Assembly (NCBI RefSeq): GCF_013085545.1
Contig: NZ_CP039543.1
Location: forward strand, 1,798,001-1,862,000
Length of the DNA stretch: 64,000 bases
Reading direction: 5' to 3'
DNA from: Oceanidesulfovibrio marinus
GTDB taxonomy: Bacteria; Desulfobacterota; Desulfovibrionia; Desulfovibrionales; Desulfovibrionaceae
Below, piece by piece: positions 16,831-25,127 of this stretch. The position numbers were made by a program, and so were the translations under genes. The first letter of the stretch is position 1; each line of letters opens with the position of its first letter. Under the pieces are notes generated by a model that worked only from the letters and a program-made list of their open reading frames with translations, ran no database searches and was not told the origin of the DNA.

Positions 16831-17772
16831 CTAGAGCAGCGAGTGCTGGTCCGCGTGCGGTGCTGCCGCCGCGTCCTTTCGCGTTCCGAGGAGCGCCGGT
16901 GCTTCCGGGTCATGCGCGCTCCTGTTGGCGTCCGCCGCGTCAAAGCGCTGCGTGGCGTAGCAGTAGCGGCAGCCGAACCCGCAGCTTTCGTACATGCCAA
17001 TGTCCCGGCTGGGGGCGCAACCGCAACGAGGCCGCTGGCCGCCGTCGCGAGCACTCTCCACAGGCCGGCCGCTGAGACGCGCCACAAGTTCCGGGTCCAC
17101 GCATCGCGATGGTACGATCCCTGCGTCCCTGGCGATGGGCTCCAGTGACTCCCACAGGGCGCAGCCGTCCATCTGCATGGACGAGGCGCGGGCCATGTCC
17201 GCCAGGTCCGGTAGCAGTGATCCGGCCAGCGCTGTCAGCCGATCCTTGTCCAGCTCGATGCCCGGCACGTCCGTCAGCCTGCGCCGCGCCTTGGCGTAGG
17301 GCTCCAGCACGCTCACGATGACGCGCTCCGTGGCCCCTTCCAGCCGCTTGGCCAGGGCCTCGAACCGTCGCCTATGGTAGTCGGCGTCCAGCCCGTGGGC
17401 AAAGACGATGGGATCGTAGCGCCAGCGCACCCGATGCGAACCGATACGCTCGGCCAGGTCGCGGAACACGCGCACAGCCGCATCCAGAGACGGTCCCCTG
17501 GCGTCCAACGAGCGCGGGTATCCGGTGAGCGTAAAGAGGAAGTAGAAGGCGTGGCCCATAGTCTCCAACTCGTCGAGATAGCAGAGCATCGGCCTGGGGA
17601 ATCGTGTCCAGAAAACGAGACCATCCACGGCGGCGGGCGAGAGGTCCACACGGGAGACCTGCGCGCTGTTGAAGGGATTGGGCACCTCGCACCACCCCGC
17701 GCGCAAGCGGGTCATAAGCCAGGGCGCGTAAAAAGCCGGGATGTCCGTGCGCCGGCTTGCCGAGATGATCAC
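16831..17772 (-). CDS. DUF1848 family iron-sulfur protein
   Basis: 313 residues. It opens with IISASRRTDIPAFY and holds NPFNSAQVSRVDLSP, FWTR and TLTGYP, hallmarks of the DUF1848 family. The C-terminal cysteine cluster RCGCAPSRDIGMYESCGFGCRYCYA is like a radical-SAM-type cluster site but lies at the C-terminus. The family function is unknown; an iron-sulfur, possibly radical-SAM-related enzyme is inferred from the cysteines and a TIM-barrel-like length. Translation ends 6 bp from the converging thermonuclease gene, and its start is 3 bp after the DacB-like stop, so it is probably co-transcribed with that gene. Confidence 0.88.
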   Translation of the reverse strand: MIISASRRTDIPAFYAPWLMTRLRAGWCEVPNPFNSAQVSRVDLSPAAVDGLVFWTRFPRPMLCYLDELETMGHAFYFLFTLTGYPRSLDARGPSLDAAVRVFRDLAERIGSHRVRWRYDPIVFAHGLDADYHRRRFEALAKRLEGATERVIVSVLEPYAKARRRLTDVPGIELDKDRLTALAGSLLPDLADMARASSMQMDGCALWESLEPIARDAGIVPSRCVDPELVARLSGRPVESARDGGQRPRCGCAPSRDIGMYESCGFGCRYCYATQRFDAADANRSAHDPEAPALLGTRKDAAAAPHADQHSLL

Positions 17773-17775
17773 GGC

Positions 17776-19317
17776 CTACTCCACGGCGGAGAGCGCCGCG
17801 ACCACGGCGTCCTGCATGGCCTTGGCGTCGCGCACCGGGCCAGTGTGGTTATTCACGAAGAGCGCGTAGGCGTACCAACCGCCCCGCTTGTCGCGCGTGT
17901 AGCCGGCCAGGCAGATGTCATGGGTCACGAAGCCCACCTTAGCGTGGGCCACGTCCTCCGCCGGGGTGTTGCACATGCGGTTGGTCAGGGAGCCATGGCA
18001 GCCGGCCACGGGCATGGAGTCGTAGAACGCCTGGAAGTTGCCCGAGCCGCGCATGCCCTCCAGCAGCGCCACCATGGCCCGCGGAGAGACGAGGTTCATG
18101 CGCGAAAGACCGGAGCCGTCCACCATCTCCAGGCCCTTGCGGTTCACCCCCAGGCCGGAGGCCCAGGACATGACCGCCTCGGCCCCGGCCCTGGCCGTGC
18201 CAAGATTGCGGCGCGTGGCGCCGATGGTCTTGAGCAGCTGCTCGGCGTAGAAGTTGTGGCTCTTGCGGTTGGTGAAGGTGACGAGTTCCGAGACCGGCGG
18301 CGAGGTATACACCGCGGCCTGGGTCGCATTGCTCCAGCCCGCCGTCTCCCTGGGGTCCGTCACCACGCGGGACTGCCCCACCACGTACACGCCGTTGGCC
18401 TCCAGCACGCTGCGCAGGGCAAAGAGGAACCAGTCGGCCGGCCCCTCCACCGTGCAGGCAAAGCCGGTTCTGGAGCCGCGGGGGAGCTCGCCGGTCATCG
18501 CCAGAACGTTCTCGCCGTGGCGGCGCTCCGCCACAAAGCTGGAGCCAGACTTGGGTGCGCCTACCACAGCCTCGTTGTCCACATTCAGATAGCCGGCTAC
18601 CGGTCCCACCTCGTAGCCAACCGGATCGCCCGGCTTGCCGTCGGCGGTCACGCTCACGTCGGCCGTGGACTCGTTGAAGGCCAGGGCCCCGGTCTGCGCC
18701 GCGTACCAGTAGCTCTCGTCGTCCCAGTTCCAGCCCATGCCCAGCGGCGGCCCAGGAAAAAGCGAGGCGTCGCCGATCAGATCGCCGGAGATGCGCTGAA
18801 TGCCGCGCTGCCTGAGCTGCTGCGCCCACGCCGTGAACACGGTCAGGGGCTTGTCGCCGTGAAACACGCCGGAGATGGAAGGATCGCCGGAGCCGCGCGC
18901 TACCAGGTTGCCGTGCAGGGTGTCGCCCTCCACGACGCCGTCCAGCAGGAGCGGCGTCTTGTAGGTGTACGACGGCCCCAGCAGCGAGATGGCAGCCGCG
19001 GTGGTGAATAGCTTCAGGGTGGAGGCTGGAATGAAGAGCAGCTCGGAGTTGCGGTCCAGCAGCACCTGTCCGGTGCTCAGATCCTTCACATAGAGGCCTG
19101 TGTGTGCGCGGGTGAGCTTGGGGTCCGTCACGATGCTCAAAAGCTCGACTCTGAGCGCGTCCGCATCGCTGGCCGCGGCGTGGTAATTGCCGGGCGCAGG
19201 GGCCGGAGCCACCGCGGCCTGGACCGTGCCCTGCTGGGCGCGCGCCGGGCCGGCGGCAAGCAGTATGAGCAGGAAAAAAACAAAACAGACAGGATTCCGG
19301 ACGGGCAGTGTGCGCAT
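17776..19317 (-). CDS. dacB: D-alanyl-D-alanine carboxypeptidase/endopeptidase (PBP4 type, S13)
   Basis: 513 residues, periplasmic. A signal peptide (VCFVFFLLILLAAGPARA) is followed by a serine DD-peptidase of the S13/PBP4 class. The nucleophile motif is PASTLKLFTT (SxxK), the second is SHNFYAEQL (SxN), and AKVGF near the C-terminus stands where KTG is usual. The large insert between SxxK and SxN is typical of PBP4. It trims or cuts peptidoglycan cross-links. Start 19317 was preferred to an ATG nine codons upstream because CAGGGAA lies just before it and it opens directly on the signal peptide. The DUF1848 gene follows after 3 bp. Confidence 0.92.
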   Translation of the reverse strand: MRTLPVRNPVCFVFFLLILLAAGPARAQQGTVQAAVAPAPAPGNYHAAASDADALRVELLSIVTDPKLTRAHTGLYVKDLSTGQVLLDRNSELLFIPASTLKLFTTAAAISLLGPSYTYKTPLLLDGVVEGDTLHGNLVARGSGDPSISGVFHGDKPLTVFTAWAQQLRQRGIQRISGDLIGDASLFPGPPLGMGWNWDDESYWYAAQTGALAFNESTADVSVTADGKPGDPVGYEVGPVAGYLNVDNEAVVGAPKSGSSFVAERRHGENVLAMTGELPRGSRTGFACTVEGPADWFLFALRSVLEANGVYVVGQSRVVTDPRETAGWSNATQAAVYTSPPVSELVTFTNRKSHNFYAEQLLKTIGATRRNLGTARAGAEAVMSWASGLGVNRKGLEMVDGSGLSRMNLVSPRAMVALLEGMRGSGNFQAFYDSMPVAGCHGSLTNRMCNTPAEDVAHAKVGFVTHDICLAGYTRDKRGGWYAYALFVNNHTGPVRDAKAMQDAVVAALSAVE

Positions 19318-19647
19318 GTGCAGTTCCCTGGGGCAAGACGTCATGAAGGATAGCGGACAGAGTACCCTACCCGGCGGCGGAAAGAAATGGCCGATGCGCC
19401 TGCCAAGGCCGGGACGCGGCTATCAGTAAAAATCCGTGAGGAAGCAGGTGGGATCTGAGAAAACACGCCGGCATGAGACCAGACCGGGCCGCGAATATTG
19501 GCGGAATACCCCGGCAAGGATGACATCCCCCGCCCCATGCTTATCATTCCGAGCATGGCCGTCGCGCACAGCCCTGCGCCTTGCCAACCATGACCCGCCG
19601 GGGTACACACTATCCCCTTCATCAACAGATTTTTCCAGGAGAAATCA
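19318..19647. other. divergent intergenic region, no feature recognised
   Basis: 330 bp between the divergent dacB-like gene and the secreted protein gene at 19648. It must hold both promoters. I see no convincing -35/-10 pair, sigma-54 site, palindrome or RNA gene. A good ribosome site (AGGAG) for the 19648 gene lies at its right end. Confidence 0.4.
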
Positions 19648-20052
19648 TTGCCTGTTCCGCTCTTTCTGCGCCAGCTTTCCTTCTTGCAGGCCATCGCCCT
19701 GGCCGCATGCATGCTGCTTGCTCCGCTGTGCCTGTCCCAGGCAGCATGGGCCGGCGACAACGCCACCGAGCTGTTCGTCCCCTTCAAGCCCAAGGACGAC
19801 CCCAACCGCGCGGCGTACGCCATGGGCATTCTGTTCCGCGCCAATCTCGCGGACATCACACCCGGCGAGGAGACGCAAGGCATGGTGCGCTATCCTGGGC
19901 CGTTGCGGAGGCTGGGCGTTCGGGCGCACGCCGGGCAGAAGATCCGCATCGTGGGCATGGACGGCGGATTGCGCATGGAGCTGCCAAACGGCGACGCCGT
20001 TGAGGGAATCAAAGGGGAAAGCGGGTACGCTTGGCGGAAGATTGAAAAATAG
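19648..20052 (+). CDS. secreted hypothetical protein (TTG start)
   Basis: 134 residues. A clear signal peptide (FLQAIALAACMLLAPLCLSQ, cleavage near AWAG) is followed by a roughly 100-residue mature protein of beta-rich appearance with no cysteine. The start codon is TTG at 19648: it is preceded by CCAGGAG at 7-8 bp and opens the signal peptide, and no ATG gives a comparable N-terminus. No family recognised. It is divergent from the dacB-like gene. Confidence 0.68.
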   Translation: MPVPLFLRQLSFLQAIALAACMLLAPLCLSQAAWAGDNATELFVPFKPKDDPNRAAYAMGILFRANLADITPGEETQGMVRYPGPLRRLGVRAHAGQKIRIVGMDGGLRMELPNGDAVEGIKGESGYAWRKIEK

Positions 20053-20279
20053 CCGCCCAAAAACGGCGCTAACTGGTCTGCTGCCGGCGTGAAACAGAAC
20101 ATCGACAGGCAGGGATACTTTCCTCCGGCAGGGCTTGCCTGATGTTATCTTAGCCGCTAAAAAACTCGCCGGCCTGCTGCTATAAAAAACAGAGCCATTG
20201 GCCAGGCGGTCATTTCCGCACATAAAGCCGTCAGACCGCCGGCGGCGCATTTCAACCGAGAATTCGAGACGCAACACCC

Positions 20280-20684
20280 ATGGGCCTATTATCCAGAACC
20301 CTCTCAGCAGATGATATCGCATCCAAACACATAGGCAAACAACGGCGCTACCGCCTCGCTCGCGATGACTTCTTCACGTCCTTCAAAGGAACGCTCCTGA
20401 CCTTCTACCGCGAAGGCCTCACCGGAAGCGACCGCGAGCGCTTCGTGTCCAACTATGTAGACAGCATGGCCATTTTCCGAACGGAAAAAGGTCAATATCT
20501 TGTGTATTATATTGTGGAGTTCATCGGCAACGAGTACAGCTCCGGCCGCAGGACATTCATCAAGGTGCTGGACTCGCCGGAGATGCTCAAGCAGTTCGTG
20601 GACCGAATGGAGTACAACAATAACAAGCTCTTCAAGCCGATCATCTTGAGCGAGCTGCGCAATCGGCTGCAGATGGAAGGCTGA
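20280..20684 (+). CDS. hypothetical protein
   Basis: 134 residues, cytoplasmic, charged, predicted alpha/beta with no cysteine, TM segment or signal. The segment YLVYYIVEFIGNEYSSGRRTFIKVLDSPE suggests a small beta-sheet domain. No family recognised. It stands alone: 227 bp separate it from the upstream gene and an M23 peptidase gene converges on it. The upstream ribosome site is weak, but no better in-frame start exists. Confidence 0.62.
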   Translation: MGLLSRTLSADDIASKHIGKQRRYRLARDDFFTSFKGTLLTFYREGLTGSDRERFVSNYVDSMAIFRTEKGQYLVYYIVEFIGNEYSSGRRTFIKVLDSPEMLKQFVDRMEYNNNKLFKPIILSELRNRLQMEG

Positions 20685-20850
20685 GACGCCCCACCTCCCT
20701 TTTTTCAACGCAGTTTGACGAGCCGGCCTACTCCGGCACCAGTCCCCTCATTTTCAGAGAAGCGCACGAGCCACGCTGACCGACATGCCGTTTTAACCGG
20801 CAACCGACATGCACTGACAGCGCGCCTAGCTCGCCACATTTTCCGGACAG

Positions 20851-21750
20851 TTAGTTCAGGATGTAGTGCATGGGGTCCTTCAGCTTGCCGTCCATGTGGA
20901 CCTCGTAGTGCAAGTGTGAGGCCGTGCTGCGGCCCGTGTTGCCCACGCGCGCCACAACCTGCCCGCGCTTGACCTTCTGCCCCACCTTGGCCTCGAAGGC
21001 GCTGAGATGGCCGTAGCGCGTCTTGAATCGCCCGCCGTGGCGAATCTCCATGGTCAGACCGTATGACGAGAACCGCTGCGCGTAGACCACCACGCCGTCC
21101 GCCGGTGCGCGCACCGGGGTGCCCTTACGCGCTGTGATGTCCACGCCCTTGTGCAGCTGTCTGCGCCTGGTGACGGGGTTGATGCGGTAGCCGAAGGGCG
21201 AGGAGAACCGGCCGCGGACCGGCCAGATGGAAGGAATGCGCGCGAACTGGTCGGACTGGATGACCATCGCGGCGATGATCTCCTGCTGGATCTTCTCCTC
21301 CAGAGCCAGGGATGTGTTCATGTCGTCCAGCATGGAGTGCAGGGAACGGCCAAGCTGCCGCTCGGACATGAGCGCCACAGGAACCACGCCGTCCATGCGC
21401 CTGTATGGACCGCCCCTCGGCAAGCCGGCGTCGGTGCGGTCGAAGCTGAGCATGATGCTCAGCTTGGAGTTGAATGCCTTGATATGCCTGGACTTCCCGA
21501 CCAGAGAGAAAACCTCGGCGGCGCGTGAGAGCAGCTCGGCATGCTGCCTGCCGATGACGAGATCGTACTCGGCCTGCTTATCCAGCAGGGAGTCGTAGTC
21601 GCGGGAGATGCTCCAAAGATAAAAGGCCGAGCCGGCAAGCAGCAGCAACAGAAGCGCCACCGCCGGAATGACGCCGTTCCAGAACGGCAGCGACCGGCAC
21701 GAGCCCTCATGGTTTCTGAAAACCAGCAGCTTGTATTTTGTCAGAAGCAT
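20851..21750 (-). CDS. M23 family metallopeptidase
   Basis: 299 residues. A cytoplasmic stub and one TM helix (about 26-48) anchor the protein, with a coiled coil at about 50-90. The C-terminal LytM domain (about 180-295) carries zinc-ligand motifs HKGVDI (Hx3D) and HLHYEVHMDG (HxH), so it should be an active endopeptidase cutting peptide cross-links of peptidoglycan. The architecture resembles MepM/NlpD-type cell-wall enzymes. It follows the GAF-HD-GYP gene on the same strand after 146 bp and converges on the hypothetical gene at 20280. Confidence 0.93.
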   Translation of the reverse strand: MLLTKYKLLVFRNHEGSCRSLPFWNGVIPAVALLLLLLAGSAFYLWSISRDYDSLLDKQAEYDLVIGRQHAELLSRAAEVFSLVGKSRHIKAFNSKLSIMLSFDRTDAGLPRGGPYRRMDGVVPVALMSERQLGRSLHSMLDDMNTSLALEEKIQQEIIAAMVIQSDQFARIPSIWPVRGRFSSPFGYRINPVTRRRQLHKGVDITARKGTPVRAPADGVVVYAQRFSSYGLTMEIRHGGRFKTRYGHLSAFEAKVGQKVKRGQVVARVGNTGRSTASHLHYEVHMDGKLKDPMHYILN

Positions 21751-21896
21751 GGCGGAGCAAGGCGCGGCATTTATTGGGTTGCAAAACGGGTTGAACCGCG
21801 CGGTCCGCCATGCGGCGGACCGAACCGGACGTATGCGCCCCTCGGACTGTTATTCACAACGGGGGCAGCGTCAAGTCCACAGGCCTGGCTGATTGC

Positions 21897-23393
21897 TCAA
21901 CTTTTACAATCGTCACAAAATTTCAAGCGGATAGCGTAAACAACATCCTGAATTCGCAGGAAGCTGTCCACAAGCTCGGGATCGAACTGCGCGCCCTTTT
22001 CCGCCATGATGAGAGCGAGCACTTCGTCGTCGGACCACGCCTCCTTGTAGACGCGGCTGGAGCAAAGTGCGTCATACACGTCGGCCAGGGCCACGATCCT
22101 CGCCGACAGCGGGATGTCCTCGCCGGCCAGGGGCGCGCCGCGGGGTCCGACGGGCCGCATCACGTCTCCAATGCGTCCGGGGTAGCCGGCGCCGTCGTAC
22201 CGCTCGTGATGGTGCAGGGCTATGTCATAGCACATCTGGTCCAGGGCCGGAGCCGCATCGCAGAACACCTGGGCTCCGTAGATGGGGTGCATCTTCATGG
22301 CCTCGTACTCGTCCTCGGTCAGCTTGCCGGGCTTCTTGAGGATGGCGTCCGCGATGCCGACCTTGCCCACGTCGTGCAGCATGGCCGCGATGCGGATGAG
22401 GTCGCCGTATCGTTTGCGCTCCTCCGGCCGCACCCCCCTGAACTCGGCCCAGCTCCGATAAATCTCCGCGGCATAGGAGCCTACGCGCTGCACATGCGAG
22501 CCCGTCTCCTTGGGGTCCCGGAGCTCGGCCAGCTTTATCATCCGCAAAATCCGCTCGCGGGTCATCATGGACCGCTCCAGGATGACCGTACATTTGTTGG
22601 CGAAGAGCGGGATGTACGTCATGCTCTCGCGGTCAAAGGGGGCGAAGCGGCCCTCCGCGTTCCGGGCGTTAATGATCTGCATGACGCCAAGCAGCTCGCC
22701 GCTGAAGGACTTGAGCGGGATGGTCAGGATGGATTTGGTGGCGTAGCCCGTCTTGTGGTCGAAGCTCTTGTTGAAGGAAAACGGGGACTCCGGCGGCAGG
22801 GCGTAGGCATCGTCGATGGCCAGAGTCCGGCCCGTGGAGGCCACGTAGCCCACGATGGAGGTCTCGTCCATGGCCAACGTGTGGCTCCGGTAGACGGCTG
22901 CCTTGCCCTCCCCGGTCTGCATGCCCTCGCCGAAAAGCGTGTCGTTGTGCACGTAACGGAAGCGCAAGGTTCCGTCCTCCACCAGGTAGATGGAGCCGGC
23001 GTCGGCGCGCGCCAGGTTGCGAGCATGCCACAACAGCGCATCCAGCACGGTATCCACATCCTCGTAGCGATTCAGCTCCTCGATGGTCGCCATGATCGTG
23101 TTGAGGAATGCGTGGCGGCGGGCGTCTGCGGCGTCCTGGGCCAGGAGAAGCTCCGTGAGCAACGCCGCCACCTCGCCGGCGCCATGGGCTGCCTGCACCC
23201 GCGCCACGGCGTTGTCGCTGATAACGACGCAGGCGTCTTTGAGTGCATTGGGATCGGGGACCGCCAACGAGACGGACGCGCCCTTGGTCAGGGCGCCGAC
23301 AAGAAGCGCGACGCGAGGCTGCTCAAGAATTTCGCGCAAATGATCGAGCGGATTGCGGCGAATGATCCCGCTGCTGCCAGCAGGTGATCGCAT
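21897..23393 (-). CDS. GAF-HD-GYP domain phosphodiesterase
   Basis: 498 residues from the chosen start. After a roughly 100-residue N-terminal region with little similarity to anything I recognise, a GAF domain lies at about 115-270 (SIYLVEDGTLRFRYVHND...; ILTIPLKSFSGELLGVMQIIN). An HD-GYP domain follows with LHDVGKVGI, HHHERYDGAGYP and the extended insert RPVGPRGAPLAGEDIP. It should degrade cyclic di-GMP in response to a ligand at the GAF domain. ATG at 23393 was preferred over the ATG 11 codons upstream (23426) because GGGGGAGG lies close before it; the longer form cannot be excluded. It is the second HD-GYP protein of the window. Confidence 0.9.
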   Translation of the reverse strand: MRSPAGSSGIIRRNPLDHLREILEQPRVALLVGALTKGASVSLAVPDPNALKDACVVISDNAVARVQAAHGAGEVAALLTELLLAQDAADARRHAFLNTIMATIEELNRYEDVDTVLDALLWHARNLARADAGSIYLVEDGTLRFRYVHNDTLFGEGMQTGEGKAAVYRSHTLAMDETSIVGYVASTGRTLAIDDAYALPPESPFSFNKSFDHKTGYATKSILTIPLKSFSGELLGVMQIINARNAEGRFAPFDRESMTYIPLFANKCTVILERSMMTRERILRMIKLAELRDPKETGSHVQRVGSYAAEIYRSWAEFRGVRPEERKRYGDLIRIAAMLHDVGKVGIADAILKKPGKLTEDEYEAMKMHPIYGAQVFCDAAPALDQMCYDIALHHHERYDGAGYPGRIGDVMRPVGPRGAPLAGEDIPLSARIVALADVYDALCSSRVYKEAWSDDEVLALIMAEKGAQFDPELVDSFLRIQDVVYAIRLKFCDDCKS

Positions 23394-23529
23394 GGCCTCC
23401 CCCGGATTGTTGCGGCCTGGAGCCATGTGGACGTGAACCGCGTGCGCGAATCAGGACGCCGGGTTCACGGGTGCTATGACGAGATCATGGGTACCAGCAA
23501 GAGAGCCGGTACTCAAGAACAGATGGAGA

Positions 23530-23558
23530 GCGCGCCGGGTCGACGGTACCCGGCGCGC
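23530..23558. terminator. strong hairpin downstream of the 70-residue ORF
   Basis: Perfect 11-bp inverted repeat (GCGCGCCGGGT / ACCCGGCGCGC, 7-bp loop) about 50 bp beyond the stop of the leftward gene at 23611. There is no T-run, so it may act as an mRNA 3' end stabiliser or a Rho-type stop rather than a classical terminator. Confidence 0.45.
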
Positions 23559-23610
23559 CTCACGGAGCAGGAAGAAGAGAAGCCGTCGTCAACGAGTGCT
23601 GGAAATTTTT

Positions 23611-23823
23611 TTAAACGCCAAGGTCCATGCTGCTTACGGCCTGGATGATCTCGCCTTTGGCGTTGTACACGGGGGACGCCTCGGTGGCCACGAGCTGCTT
23701 TGCCAAGCCTGGGTCCTGGTAGACCATGCGCTGGAGCCGGGCCTTCTTGATGGCCTTCATTTGCTCCGCGATGCCGCCGGCGCCATGCACTTCGAAAGAT
23801 TGTTGGACGTTGACCTGTTCCAT
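23611..23823 (-). CDS. small hypothetical protein
   Basis: 70 residues, cytoplasmic, no cysteine. It contains a basic helix (GIAEQMKAIKKARLQRMVYQD) and a short PAS-like segment EASPVYNAKGEIIQAVSSMD, where VYNAKGEII resembles the central strands of a PAS domain. It might be a stranded PAS remnant or a small adaptor. A strong ribosome site (GGAGGTGA) at proper spacing before ATG argues that it is translated. It stands between the terminator of the Rrf2 gene and the 23530 hairpin, so it is probably its own transcription unit. Function unknown. Confidence 0.62.
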   Translation of the reverse strand: MEQVNVQQSFEVHGAGGIAEQMKAIKKARLQRMVYQDPGLAKQLVATEASPVYNAKGEIIQAVSSMDLGV

Positions 23824-23916
23824 GGTTCACCTCCATGCCCTTCCTGGGCGCTTATCTTTCTTTCTTCAGCTAACCTATCGGACGATTCGCCAAATACCTT
23901 TAGGCCGCGAGCAAAG

Positions 23917-23943
23917 AAAAACGGCCCGCATGGGGCCGTTTCG
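23917..23943 (-). terminator. rho-independent terminator of the Rrf2 gene
   Basis: Perfect 8-bp stem AACGGCCC/GGGCCGTT (23920-23927 and 23933-23940) with the minus strand running into TTTTTC. It lies about 30 bp after the stop of the Rrf2 gene at 23971. Confidence 0.75.
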
Positions 23944-23970
23944 AGGTGTCCTGGCAAGGGACTGAAAGAA

Positions 23971-24417
23971 TTACGAATTAACGAGACACTGATGCGCCGA
24001 GCTGCCGGCGCGCTCCGCCTCTTCGATCAGGTCGGCGAAGCTCACGGCGTCCAGCTTTTCGAACATGGCGTTGGTAGCCTCCACCCACACCTTACGTGTC
24101 AGGCAGTCGTCCGAAATTGGACAGATCTTGTCGTCTTTGGTGCACTCCGTGAGGGCCAGCTCGCCTTCCATGGTGCGCACGACCTGGCCCACGGTGATGT
24201 TCTCCGGCTTTTCGGAGAGCAAATGGCCGCCGCGGGGGCCGCGCTTACTGGTGATGTACCCATCCTGCTTCAACGGTCTGATGAGCTTTTCGAGATACTT
24301 CACGGAAACGCCCTGCCGCTTGGAGATGTCGCTGATGCGAACCGGGCCATCCTGGGAGTGCAGCGCAATGTCCAGCACCATACGGGTGCCGTACCGGCTA
24401 CGGGTGGAAAGTTTCAT
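23971..24417 (-). CDS. Rrf2 family transcriptional regulator
   Basis: 148 residues. The N-terminal winged helix (MKLSTRSRYGTRMVLDIALH, recognition region VSVKYLEKLIRPLKQDGYITSKRG split across the helix and wing) is typical of IscR/Rrf2 proteins. Three cysteines in CTKDDKICPISDDC match the C-x6-C-x5-C cluster region that binds [2Fe-2S] or senses redox stress in this family. It probably represses genes of iron-sulfur or sulfur metabolism and itself. A sigma-70-type promoter at 24538-24566 drives it, with a palindrome-like element over the start point, and a terminator follows, so it is monocistronic. IscR and cysteine-metabolism regulators are the alternatives; no target operon adjoins. Confidence 0.9.
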   Translation of the reverse strand: MKLSTRSRYGTRMVLDIALHSQDGPVRISDISKRQGVSVKYLEKLIRPLKQDGYITSKRGPRGGHLLSEKPENITVGQVVRTMEGELALTECTKDDKICPISDDCLTRKVWVEATNAMFEKLDAVSFADLIEEAERAGSSAHQCLVNS

Positions 24418-24537
24418 GTGGTTTTAACTCCTGTCTTCCACCGAAATCCGGCAAGCCGCCGCGATTCCGGCACTATTCTGGTGCCCTGCCACACCTCGCC
24501 ATGGAGGTTCGTCAGGATTACATACTCACTAAGTGTG

Positions 24538-24566
24538 ATTCTACCACGAGATTCCCCGCATGTAAA
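24538..24566 (-). promoter_or_regulatory. sigma-70-type promoter of the Rrf2 gene
   Basis: The minus strand has TTTACA (24561-24566), a 17-bp spacer and TAGAAT (24538-24543), giving a start near 24531. Just downstream, overlapping the start, is an imperfect palindrome around CACTTAGTG (24526-24534) that could be the autoregulatory operator. Confidence 0.65.
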
Positions 24567-24613
24567 TGAGGCTTTTCAATGAATCGGTGTGAAAAATTCG
24601 ATGGCGCGCCGGC

Positions 24614-25120
24614 TCAGCCGCACAGGGTAAGCACTTCCTCCACCTGCTCGGCGTTCTCCTCCACCGGTCTGTAGGCGCTCAGGGGGAGGCCGCCCAGGGA
24701 ATGGAAGCGCATCTCAAGTTCGGGAAAAGCCGCGGCAAAGCTTTCCTGCTCCCCTTCCGGAATACCTTGCGCCTCGATGAGAAAGGGCACGTCCGCCATG
24801 AGAAAGAACACATGGCCAAGACGCGGTATCAGTGCGGCGGAGTCGGGATCCTGCAGGTGCCCAGGACCAATGATCACGATATGGCCGCCGCTTTCGGCAA
24901 AGGGGGCCAGCGCGGAGACTCCATCGGCGGCGTCCGGAGCGGCGACCTGCATGTCCAGGAGTCTGGCCGTCTCGTTGGCCAGGGCCGTACGGCCGCTGCC
25001 CTCCAGGCCGCAGAGGATTACATTGCGCGGCTTGCCGGCCGGCGCGCTCCCGCGCTTGAAGGTCCGGACCTTGCCTTCTTCCTGAACTTCCTGCTTTTTT
25101 TTGATGAAATGTTCGTACAT
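24614..25120 (-). CDS. P-loop protein, shikimate-kinase-like, with altered Walker A
   Basis: 168 residues. After a basic, glutamate-rich N-terminus (HFIKKKQEVQEEGK) comes NVILCGLEGSGRTALANETARLL, which has the position and shape of the shikimate-kinase P-loop, but the invariant Lys of GxxxxGK[ST] is Arg. No matching shikimate-binding RxxD or lid motif was seen. It may be a non-catalytic nucleotide-binding or scaffold protein. Start 25120 (MYEHFIK) is preferred over one 17 codons upstream that would lie inside the neighbouring gene. It begins 7 bp after the stop of the transglycosylase gene, so it is co-transcribed with it. Confidence 0.7.
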   Translation of the reverse strand: MYEHFIKKKQEVQEEGKVRTFKRGSAPAGKPRNVILCGLEGSGRTALANETARLLDMQVAAPDAADGVSALAPFAESGGHIVIIGPGHLQDPDSAALIPRLGHVFFLMADVPFLIEAQGIPEGEQESFAAAFPELEMRFHSLGGLPLSAYRPVEENAEQVEEVLTLCG

Positions 25121-25127
25121 GGCGTGC

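Noticed and set aside
17374-19011. 545-codon rightward frame opposite the DUF1848 and DacB genes
   Set aside because: It spans two real genes and the joint between them, and resembles no protein.
21810-23387. 525-codon rightward frame opposite the GAF-HD-GYP gene
   Set aside because: Antisense shadow of a gene with complete GAF and HD-GYP motifs.
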